The translations under genes and the position numbers were made by a program. The notes beneath the pieces were generated by a model, which had not been told where the DNA came from, did no database searches, and saw only the letters and a list, made by a program, of their open reading frames with translations. Of a stretch of 64,000 nt of DNA, positions 42,914-54,900 are shown piece by piece. This DNA is from Asaia sp003994335 (GTDB lineage Bacteria; Pseudomonadota; Alphaproteobacteria; Acetobacterales; Acetobacteraceae): contig NZ_JBBCOR010000009.1 of NCBI RefSeq assembly GCF_037151175.1, forward strand, positions 1 to 64,000. Reading direction: 5' to 3'. How positions within the stretch are numbered: the first letter of the stretch is position 1; each line of letters starts with the position of its first letter.

Positions 42914-45900
42914 TTTAATCCCAATTTTGCTTTCATCTGGCGTGAAAAGGCGCTCAATTGTCCACCCTGGATTCTCGAGCAGGTAGGACAGTGAGGTTGA
43001 ACCGCATCAATCTGAGTCTGCTTTTCAATATCATTCTTTCCGTCTCGGTAATACTCTACGACGAGAGGATCAATATGGTCTGGGATCTGTTTGGGCGTAA
43101 CAACGCCACAATCAACACAAGGCTTACCCTGCACGCTTTCATGTTGGATTCTCCGCGGAGTCGCCTGAAGCGGCCTCTTATAAGCAGATATGATACTTGG
43201 AAGTGGATCAAAATCTCCTATAGGCACCCCTGATTTTTTCTTTGCCACCTCGTGTGCGACGTCTCTTAGGTCTTCGACGCTACTCGTGCCGATGGGGGCC
43301 TGGTCGATAAGCTCCTGCATGCCTTCTGGCGTAGTAAGCAGCCGGTTGACCTCCTGCGCCCGTGCGAGAGCCGCCTCGAGATTCGCAATCTCGGCGTCCG
43401 TTGGTACCCAGGTGGCGTCAGCAGGTGTAAGCGTTTGCAGAGCAAGATTATGTGGGTCGACCTCCGCCAGCTTCCTGTAGGCGCTCCGATATCTTCCGGG
43501 GTTCACCTCAGCTTCCCACTCTTCGCGCTGCTCTTCCTCACTCGGACCAAGAAAAAAATCGAACATGCGACGCACAGCTTCCCTCGGTGAGCTCGGGGGC
43601 TTTACTCTGCCAAGCGCGCGCTCTGCTTCGATATCCTCCTCTTCCGCCTGATTGAACTGCTGCATGGCAGAACCGAGGGCGGCACCGCTGAGCGCGTTAA
43701 CGCTGCTATCGCCATACCCGCCCACTAGGGCACCCGTAGCCGCCCCTGTCCCCGATGCTATGGCGTTGCTGATGGCATTGGCGTAGGCGCGCTGCACCCT
43801 CGGATAGTTAGACAGCCCCTTCGATATCTCCAGAACCCAGCTACGGCTGGCAATCGTGGCCGCGTCGCTCAGCGCAGTGCTCGCTGCTGACGCGGCTATG
43901 TTCCCTCCTGAAATGCCCGCTACGGCTGCACTGCCTGCCGTCTCCAATGCGATACGCGCCCATGCATTCGAGAGATCTTTACCTCCAAATCCGCCGACGC
44001 CCGCGTTATCGAGCTCATCAGCGACGAGCCCGCCGATCTCTCCGGCCAGTTGGCTACCCAGCCTCTGGGCCTGTAGCTGATTACTTAGCTTTTTCGCATC
44101 GAAGGCGTTTTCCAGTGCTGCATTGGCCTTCGAGACATCCGTGATGTAATGGCCCGTGATACTCCCGGCATTAACCGTGATATTGCCACTGATGGCAGAC
44201 TGGCTTTCGCTCGTCTCGTCATGCGTGCGGCCCCCGCCCATCATGCCCGACGCACCCGAGGCAAGGTTGGTGCCGACCGCGCCAAGGATACCCATCGTGC
44301 TGCCCAGCATGTCCGTGCCAAGGCTCATCGACATGCCCGTCTGCGTCGCCTTCCACTGCGATACATTCGTCACGCTGTTCGCAACAAGGCTGCCCGTGTT
44401 GAGGTGGTTCTTCGCCGCTTCCGCCTGGCTGTCGATCACACCCGCCGTCAGGCTGGTCTGACCCGCCACATCCACGCCGATGCCGTTCTCACCCGCATAG
44501 AGTCCTGAGAGGGTCGAGCCCGTCGTGGCAAAATGATCGGTGACTGTCTGGTTAAGTCCACTGCCACCAATACCGGTCTTGTAGCCAAGGCTCAGTTGGC
44601 CACCGCTCTGGCTCGCTGTGCTGCGATAATCGGACGTATTCTGCGGGCTCGTGATGTTCAGGCTGCCCGCAGCCAGATCCAGGCGCGGGGCCGTGACCGT
44701 CGCCCCGTTCAGCGTCACACTGCCCGGGCTTGCGATCGTCACACTCTGCGCGCCATTGACCGTCGTGTTCACAGCCGTCGCACTGTCGGAAACGACATGC
44801 TGCGTCTGCTTGCCAAACGACGCACTCAGGCTGGCGCTATACCCACCAACACCCACACCAATATCGAGACCGACTGAAGTCGATTTCGACTTCATGTTGC
44901 TTTCGCTATGGGTCGTATCCCAGCCCGCCTGCAGCGTGATGTCCTTGCTGGCAGCAAGAACCACATCCTTGCCAGACAGGCTCGACGCCGTCGCACTCAA
45001 AGAGCCGTTCTGCGCATCCGCTGCGTTATCGCCACGCGCCACGACAGAAAGCGTATTGCCGGCGTTGAGCGTCGTGCCCACAGCCTGGGTCTGCGTCTGG
45101 GTGCTCGACTGATGCAGCGACGACGAGCCAATGGATTGGCGTACGCCCACAATATTGCCCGCAACTGCATCGCCCCCTTTTATGATCGAGGTGGCAATAA
45201 TGGCTGCGCCCTGCATCGCATTCAGCGCAGCAAGCGTCCCGCTGCCGCTACCTGACGTCTGGCTTGCAGCAAGCCCCGTATTGACCACCTGCCCGACAAT
45301 GGATGTTGGAGACAATCCGATTCTGGCGCCGATGGATTTCTCCTTATGCGCCGTGCTCTGTGTCTGGCTGTTCTCCTTGGCCAGCAACGAGACGGACGAC
45401 CCCGAGAGCGTGAGATCGTTCGCAGCCGACAGGGCTGAACCATCCATCGTAAGTGCCTTGCCCGCATTGAGCGCCACACTGCCGCCCAGCGAGGCCAGAA
45501 CCGATGGGGTCCAGACCGTGCTCGATGACGATGATCTGTCGTCGCGCATGCCATAGCCCAGCGTCCCCTGCGCGCCCTGGCTGCTCAGCGAGATCCCCGC
45601 CACGTGATGCGACGCACTCGCTTCGCTCTGCGTCTTCGTGGCCTCCAGCGTCAGAGTGCCGCCTGCGGAGAGCGTGACATCGCCCTGCGCGCCGATCAGA
45701 CCCTTGAGGCTCATATCCCCGCCCGACAGACCCGTCAGCGTGCCGCCAGATGTCACGTTCGAGCCGCGCTCGAACGACAGGCTCCCCGTGTCGGTAAAGC
45801 GGCTATGCGTCAGGAAGCCCGACTTGCTACCGGAAATGTCATGGCTCGTGCTGTCGGTGACAGACCCCAGATCGAGCGATTTCGCCGCAGACAGCACCAT

Positions 45901-48900
45901 ATTGCCCGTGCTGTCGATCGTCGCTCCCGCCGATTTCAGATCGCCCCCAAGGGCCGCCAGAACCGCATTCCCGCCCGCACTGATCGAACTCGTGTAATTC
46001 TGCATCTGGCTGAACGCGCTGCTGACATTGGCGCCCTTCACCGCCGTGGCCTGACGCACCGTCGCGGCCCCAAGCGTCAGGCTGTTGCCCGCGAGCATCG
46101 ACAGATCACCACCCGAACTCAGGCGACCGCCATTGAAGGTAATGTCATTACTGGCCGAGAGGGACGCCGCACCGCTCGCCGTGATCGTGCCGACCGAGCC
46201 AAGCTGGCCCTGATTGCCGCCATTGACCAGATAATCATTCAGCGTCGCGCTGTTGATGATCGACCCGTTCTGCGCCACCAGGCTGACCGAGCCACCTGCC
46301 AGCGTGCCCGTATTGGTGATGTCGCCATTGCGCGCCAGAATGCTCAGGCTGTTGCTGCCCGAAATCGTCCCGCTATTCGTGACGCTCGATCCCGCAAGCG
46401 ACACGTCTTTCGCCGCAATCGTGCCGCCGCTCAGTGCCACATTGCCCGGGGCCAGATAGAGCTTCGGCGCCAGCACCGTCGCACCATTCACCTGCACCGG
46501 CACATACCAGACGATGTTCTGCGTCAGAGACGCCTTTTGCTCATCGCTCAGCGCCTGACCGAAAGTCAGCCCAAGGCGCTGCGCCTGATCACCGGCATTC
46601 GTGACCAGTTGCTGCATCTGCGACGACGCATTGACAAACGTCCCGCCAAGGAAGGTCTGGCCCGTCGCGGAAACAATCTGCTGCTGCACATATTGCTGGT
46701 CGAAATAGGAATCACCCAGGAAAGTGTAATCCGACGGTGACTTGCCCAGACGATCCACAAGATATTGCGAGCCGTGAAAGGCCGTCAGGCTGGTATAGGC
46801 CGGGTTCGTCTCGACCAGATAATGCGCCTGGGGCGACGGGTTAGGCACATAGAGCGCACTGCCCGCCGGAATGGAGGTAATCACCTGCATGACCGACGGA
46901 TCGGCGCTGTTCAGAAAGCCGGGAAGCCGCAAATTCTGCGCTGCATCCGCTGCCGTCTGGACGCCTTCCTGCGGTAGAACGCCCCCGCCCGCCAGTGACG
47001 GGCCCGACCCACCTGAGGCGGGCCGATGACCGGAAAGCCCACCCCCCTCCTGGCCCGGCTGCAGGCCACCAGGAGTGAGTGTGCCACCATTCGGCATCCC
47101 GTTTCCGCCTTGGGCGAATGCGCCCGCATCGAACGCCCCAAGGCCTTCATGTCCTGCCTGTGCCGCAGCCTGCTGCCCGGCGCCCGATACGAACCCGCCA
47201 GTGAGTCCGCTGCCCGAAACACCGCTCTGGGCGCCAACCCCGCCGGACATGCCCAGATCGATATTCCCTGTCGGACGATCCGCACCGGGCAGAGTCAGGG
47301 CACCACCGCCTACCGCCTGACCATTCATGCCAGGCGCCGTCACATCGCCCGGCATATTGCCCTGGTAGTGCGATGCTGCGGCAAGCTGCTCGGATGTCGC
47401 GTGCTGGATGATGGTACTGTTATTGATCTCCCCGGCGAAATCACCGATCAGACTATTGGCGGCCACGATCGTGCCAGACAGCCCGTTCGAACGGCTGCTC
47501 CCCCAGATCTGGCTCGGCCAGGGCCAGCCACCGCCGGATCCGATCTGCCACCCACCGGGAAACCAGGGATTGGCAGCGTCTTCAGGGGGCATGTACCAAC
47601 GGCAGGAATTTCCGTTATAGCAGGTCAGTGTGTAGGTGACGCTGGTATCGTAACCAACATTGTTCAACGAGCCGCCCTTGAGCGTCATGTCGTTGCCTGC
47701 TGCCAGATGGCTGGCATCGTTGGTGATCGTACCGCTGGTCGTCACCACCAGATCATGCCCGGCCGAGATGACAGACGGCGCGTTGGACGCGGTGGCGAGT
47801 GACCCCACCCCTGTCACTACGACCTTGGAGGCGTCCTTGCCGCCATAAAGCGCTACAAGCACGTAGCCTGAACCGGGTTTTCCATCTGCTGTCAGCAGGC
47901 CCGCGGGGGTCTGAACGGCCAGAATCTTCTGGCCCCAGTAATACTGGCCGGTATTGCCGATATTCGAGGGCGTCGGCGGATTGGCCAGAGCCTGATCATA
48001 GGTCTGGCTGTAAACGACCTGTCCCTGCTGATAGGTAACACCGCCAATGATATCATTGGTGAGGGAGCGCGCGCTGATGACGACATCGCCCTGGGCACTC
48101 CCGGTCAGAATCTGACCGGAGCTGTTCGTGACATCTCCGGCCAACTGACCGGATCTGCCCCCAATCGTCAGGTCCCCTGCGTCGGACAGGATCGCGCCCT
48201 GGCGGTTGATCAGACTCCCGTCCAAGGCAATCTGTACGCCTTGAGTGCCGCTGATCAGCCCGGTGTTGGTCACGCTGCCCGGCGTCGAGAGAGACAGCAT
48301 GCCCCCCGCAATAAGAGCCCCGTTATTCTCGATTTCCGGGGCTGTGGCTGTGAGCCCGCCACCGGCAATGACACCCGCCCCGGCGCCGATGTGCCAGCCG
48401 GAATCCAGAGCAAGGCGCGCGTCACCCCCGGCAGAAAACAAGAATCCCCCGACATCCTGCGCCGTCGAAAAATCCAGATTACGCGTGGCCTGAACCGTAC
48501 TGGCTCCTGCAATTGCACTGGTATAGAGCGTCAGATCGCGCCCCGCCTGAAGCGTTCCGCCAGTGAGATCGAACTGACGCATGCGCGCGCCCTGCCCGGC
48601 CGTAAGGGCGAGGTCGCCCCCTTGCGTCAGGATCGTACCCTGAGCGCTCTCGACCTGCTGTGCGGCAACGGAAAGATCCAACCCTGCCTGCAGACGCCCT
48701 CCATTGTTGAGGAGGTCGTCAAGCGCATGGCCTGCCGCATCTCTGGCCACGGATAGCGAGCCACCCACGGCAAGAACCTGACCCGCATTGTTCGACAAAC
48801 GGCCGGTCTGAAGCGTGATGTCGTGTCCCGCCTGCACCAGGCCATTATCATTCGCGACGGTTCCGGCCGAGATACGCACCGACCCGTCAGTGCCAATAAT

Positions 48901-51900
48901 GCGTCCGCCTTGATCATTGCGCAGGGCAGAGGCTGTTAGCGACAATAGGCCCTGACCAGAGCCCATTTGCCCGGCGTGATTATCGGCATTGGCAGTAGTC
49001 ACTTTGACATCCGCCAGACCGTAGATCAGGCCGCTATTGGTCAGATCTCCCGGCAGGGCGAGCGAAAGAGACCCGCCTGAGAGCATCAGATTACTGTTGG
49101 ACAGGTGCAGAGCGTTCAGCGTCATCTGCTTGCCGTGCGCTGTCACCTCGCCAGCGTTATCAAGCCCGCCTTGCAGGGTAAGCGCGGCGTTGCCATTGGC
49201 AACGATCCCCGCCTGGGCGGCATTTTCCAGCGAGCCGGCATGGATGGAGAGAAGCCCCCCCGAGGACTCGGTCTGGATCAGGCCCTGATTTGTCAGGGCG
49301 CCCTCGCTTGTGAGCGCAAGATTACCCTGAGTGCTGGCAATGATGCCGCTCTGATTAATGCTGAGGCTCCCCGCCCGCAGCATCATGTCGCCCACCGAGG
49401 CGATCTTGCCCGCGCTTGAAAAGCCGTTTGAAACTGTCAGTCCCATGGCTTGACCGCTGGTGACCTGACTGCCTTCTCCGCCCTGATAGGAACCAGTGGT
49501 CAGGGTGAGCGCGCCCGTTGCCTGGATGGCCCCGTTCGTGTTCGTGACACTGCCGGTGCCCATCCCGTGCAGCGTGAGAGCACCGGCTTGAGCCAGTATC
49601 TGGCCATTGTCATTGGCGAGGTCGGCAAAGCCGATGGAGATTGGGCCGTTCCCCTGGATAATCCCCTGTGTGTTGGTTACGAGACCAAGCGCGCTATCAG
49701 TTCCGACAGAGACACCTGCCGACTTCGACAGAGCAAGCCCGAGCGTATTATCGAGCTGTGCCGCGACCAGCGCCACACTGCCGTCTGCCTGAAGAACACC
49801 GCTCCTGTTGTCTATGACGGCACCGGTCAGGGTGAGCGCGCCACCCTGGGCAATGATCCGCCCCGACTCATTGGAGAATTGTGCGGCATCAAGCGCGATA
49901 TCTCCGTTCGCTGTTCCGATCTGCCCGCCAGTGTTATCAAACTGACCAGCCATGCGCGCCACGACGCCTGCGTCAGCGTAAACCACGCCCGTATTCGTCG
50001 CACTGTCCCCGACGATAAGCTGGGTCTTGGCAGCACTTCCGATAAAGCCTGAATTCGCGACGTCTTGTGCGTTGAGTGTCAGCGCGCCCTGACGCGAGAC
50101 AAACGTGCCTGTGTTGCCCAAACTTCCCGTTATCGACGTGCCGATATCGCGCTGCGCGGCAATTGTGCCACTATTCTTCAGGCTGCTTGCCTCAAGCTGC
50201 AGGGTGCCGAGATCGCCCGAGGCCTGAATGGCGCCCGCATTGGTGACGGTCTGGGCCGTAAGCGCGAGAGTCTGGCCTTTTGCAGAGATGACAGCAGGCG
50301 AGTCAGCGCTTTGACCGGTCAGATTGGTGATACTCTGGGCAGTCAGAGTGAGGTTCCCACCGGCATCGATATGTCCCGCATTGACGACGTCACCACTCAG
50401 GTGCAGCCCCATATCGCCGCTGGAAGTCAGCATCGAGGCGATGGAACCGGTATAGGCGCCCGCGCCAAGGCTCAGATTTCCGGCACTCTGAATGATCCCG
50501 CCCGTGTTATCGAGCGCGCCATCACGTGAGAGCGCGATATCCATCGCGCCTGCGGTGGTTAGGATCGTGCCATCGCCGTTTGTCAGGGAATTTGCTTTGA
50601 GCGACAGCGATGAGGATGCCTGCAGGGTCGAGGCGTCATTCACGATCGCTGTGCTTGGCACGCCCTGTCGGCCAGCAATATCGAGTACGCCGTCGCGGGT
50701 CAGGATCTGCCCGCCTGCCCGATTGATCAAGCGGGCAGTTTCAATGGTCTGGCCCGTCTGGCCCTGCAGGATACCGCCCTCATTGAGGAGGCTATCCGTT
50801 TGTATCGAGAGATCCCTGCGCGTCGAGAGGATCGTTCCACCCGTATTGGTCAATGTGCCTGTTGTAATCGACACAGTTCCCGTATCTGCACCGATCTGCC
50901 CCGCGTCATGGTTTTCGAGCCCGTCTGCCGTCAGGGTGACGCCTTGAGTACCGTATAACGTGCCCGAATTATCCGCCGAAGTCGCGAATTGCAGCGACAG
51001 AAGGGACGATGCTGCCATGGTCCCGCTGTTTTGCAGCGATGACGCAGCAAGGCCTAGACTGCCCCCCAGAGCACTGAGCTTGCCCGAATTCACAAGCGTA
51101 TCGCTGGCCGAGACGGAAACGTCTCCATTGCCCAGAACACTTCCGGCATTGAACAGGCCTGCCGTGACAATCCTGAGTGTTTTTCCGGCAGCCGAACTCT
51201 GGATGATCCCGCTATTGGACAGCGCGTCTGCGGTTTGCGCGGTCGTTCTGAGCGTCAGATCGCCATCTTTGGCGGCAATCAGCCCTCCGGAGGCATTGTT
51301 CAGCCGCGCGACGGTCAGGGTAAGAGCGGTTCCGCTGGAAATGAGGCCCAAGTTATCGAGAGCGCCAGATACGGTGAGCGCCACACCGTCATTGCCGAGA
51401 AGGGAGCTTCCGGAATCCGACTCGTAGCGCTGGGCCGCGAGCGTGAGTGAACCAGTTGCCCCGATCGTCCCCCCCTGGTTGAGCACGTTAACGAGCGCGC
51501 TGCTCCCGTTGGCAATATCCAGATCTGATCCCAGAGAGAGCACAGTCCCACCGTCGCGGTTATCCAGCGCGCTTATGGTGGCCGCGACCCTCTCCTGCCC
51601 CTGTATCGTGCCAGCCCGGTTATCGACATCTCCGGAGATCAGCGAGACGCCCCCGTTCGGAGCGATGATTTTCCCCTGGACGTTGAGGAGCGCTGCTGAA
51701 GTGATTGTCAGAGAGCCTGTGCCGTTGCCGATCTGACCACCGCTGTTATCAAGCATCCCTCCCACCCGGAGGATCGTTCCGCTCGCACCGTAAAGTGTGC
51801 CGCTGTTCCGCAGGGTGTTGCGTGATGAGAGGGTGAGCACTCCGTCTTGCGCGCCGATCTCTCCTGAAGACGAAAAATCATCGAAAGAGAGAGTCAGATC

Positions 51901-54900
51901 TCCTCGACCTGCCAGAAGCGAGCCTGTCATCGCGACACTACCGACCGCGTCGATATCCAGCCCGTCAGCAGACTGAATCAGACCTGCTCCGGTTAGAGCC
52001 GACGAGCGAACGTGCACCACCCCCGCATTCAGTGTGCCGATCTGGCCGTCATTATTCAGGCCCGCCCCATGGGCGACAAGATCGAGATCGCCGTTGGATG
52101 CGATGATGCGCCCATGAGAGCCGTTATCGAGCCCAGTTCCGGCCTCGAGTGTCATGGCATCTGTCGATTGCATCAAACCCTGGTTTTGTATGCTTCCGGA
52201 TGCCTTCAGCGAGAGTCCGGAATCCGAAGCCAGGGAGGCATCTTGCGCGGATTGATACTGCGCCAGTTCGGCGTTCAGGGGACCTGAAGCGTAGATAACG
52301 CCCGCCCTACTATTTGTCAGAGCCTGCCCTGTGAGTGACAGGATGCCATTCTTGGCTGAGATCGTCCCATCAGTATTGTCGATGTCGCCCGATGCCGTCA
52401 GACCCAGCGCACCTGATGAGGCAACGACCCTGCCCCGGTTATTGGCAACAGAGCCTGCCACGACGGAGACCGCACCACTCTCCGCGCCGATCTGGCCGTC
52501 GCCATTATCAAGAGCGCCACCTGCCCTGATCGTCGTTCCTGTTGCGCCATAAAGCGTGCCGCTGTTACGTAGCCTGTCCTGAACGGACACAATCAACGAG
52601 CCGGTCTGGGCGCCGATCTGACCGGTTGAGGACAGAGTCCCAGCAGTCAGCGACAGATCACCCTTGCCTGCCAGCAGCGACCCATCCACCGATGCCGATC
52701 GGTCGAGATTCAAGCTCAGGCTATCGACAGACTGTATGAGACCAGACCCGGCGTAGCTCTGCCCCGCGAGGGTGACAGCGCCGTTAGTCAGGGTACCGAG
52801 CTGTCCGTTATTCGTCAGGCCGGTGCCCTGTGCCGTGACGGACAGGCCGCCAGTAGTTGCGACAATCTGCCCATGGGTATCATTGACCATTCCCCCCTGT
52901 GCACCAAGCGTCATGCCCTGCACCGACAGGATCTGGCCGTCATTCTGCACAGCACCTGATGCCATCAATTCCAGCGTCGCATCCGATGCCAGGGAGGCTC
53001 CCTGCGTCGCGGAATACTGTGTCAACTCGGCTTTAAGGGGGCCAAAGGCATAAATCACTCCTCCCCCGGTATTGGTCAGAGCCTGCCCAGCCAGAGACAG
53101 CGCGGCGCCAGTGGACGAGACCGTGCCCGCGCTATTGTCGATATTACCCGCCGCGGTGAGCAAAAGGGCACCCGATGACGCGATGATCTTACCCCGGTTA
53201 TTCGCGATAGACCCTGCGTTGATGGAGAGTGCGCCCGTTCCTGCGCCTATCTGGCCATCGGAATTGTCGAGCGCGCCAGATGTCCCGATACTCGCTCCTG
53301 AAGCTGCATAAAGCGTGCCGCTATTGCGCAGCGTCGACTGCACCAAGAGGGACAAGGCGCCGGATTCTGCCTGAATGGTGCCCGTATTCGTCAGAGACTG
53401 CAGAGCCGCACCCGAGAGGCTACTGGCCTGAATAGTGCCGGAGTTGACAAGAGCTGGGCCATTGTCGAAAGACAAATCCTGTCCGGCAATAATGGTTCCC
53501 GCATTATCGAGCTGCGTCGCCGTGATCCGCATGGCGTCACGGGCAGTTATACGCCCCGTAGCGTCATTGCCGATTGTATTGGCCTCGATCGAGAGGGCAC
53601 CTCCCTGCGCGGCGACTTCACCACCGCTTTGAGTCAGTCTTCCGCCTGCCCTGAGCGTGATCAAACCATTCTGAGAGGCGATTTGTCCGTTATTAGCCAT
53701 ATTACCTGCACTTTGCAGGGTGACTGGTCCCTCCGCAGCGAAAACGCCGCCAGCCTCATTGACGAGGGATTGCCCGGATGCGGCGAGCCCGCCGTTACTC
53801 GCAGCGATCGTGCCACTGTTGCGCGCGTCGTTACGCGCGGCAATGTGGATACCGCCATTGCCCGCAGATTTGAGGGAACCCGTGTTATGCACGCTTCCGG
53901 CAGAGAGAGCGATTTCTTGTCCGGCCTGAATCTGCCCGGATTGGGTGATCGTTCCCGAGGATGTGAGCTGCGTTGAGGCTCCTGACTGTATGGCCCCCCC
54001 CTGCTGCGTGTCCTGCCCCACAATCTCAATCCGGCCAGTCGCGCTCAGCGTCCCGTTCAGGACCAGTTGCCCGTCAGCCGTCAGGGTCATGTCGCCAGCA
54101 TTGGCGGCCATAGTCCCGTTGACACGAACACCCGCACCGGCCTCATTGACGAGCATTGAGATCTGCCCGGCATAGAGACCGCCCAATGCCGAGCTGTCGA
54201 TCGCAAAGGCGGGGGCAGCACTGCCATCCCGATTCAGCGCCTGTACCTGTCCGGTTTCATAATCGACCCTGTTCCGCCCAACGACGAGGCGTGCATTCTG
54301 GGCATTGACCGGAGCATTGAATGTGACACGTCGACTCAGAATATCGAGGACGGGAACCGCCGTGAAATTACCCCCCTGTCCTTCGAACGCGACATAGCCA
54401 TCCTGTACCCTGAGAGCAGAGAGCTTGCCTGTTGTATCGATTTCGGAATGACCTGTGGTGAGCGTCACCCGGCTCGTGTTGATGAAACCGCACCCGTTAC
54501 ACGTGATGCCGTTTGGATTGGCCACCACAACATTGGCGCTCTGGCCCGCAACCTCAGTAGCGCCCAGCATCTGACTAGCGTGCGGACCGGTTACCTCATT
54601 GAGGATGACTTTTGCGCCCGTCCCATTGAGATTGGCATTGCCGTAAACATACCCCCCCAGCTGAGTCTGGGTCGCCTTGGTCGCGTTATTGAGGATTAGG
54701 CCCTTCTGTTCGACCCCGTATTCCGTGAACATGTTATGCGACAGACCTGCCCCATTGGGTGTCGCAATATTGAGTTGTTGAACACCGTTGGATGTTCGGT
54801 CCAGATTGGGCGCCGGAGCACCAGGCATTGAATGATTATCAATGACGATCGACGGCGCGGCCTGTTGGGCACTCGCTATGGCCGGTAACAGTGCGAGGTC

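Noticed and set aside
42958..54200. Many long open frames on the plus strand opposite cdiA (for example 45604-46740, 378 codons)
   Set aside because: They are shadows of a repetitive, high-GC gene: Arg/Ala/Pro-rich translations, no binding sites, no family resemblance, and the same shadow recurs opposite each cdiA copy.
43270..54900. CRISPR-like regularity in cdiA
   Set aside because: The repeats are coding, imperfect and without unique spacers; they reflect the FHA-type beta-helix.
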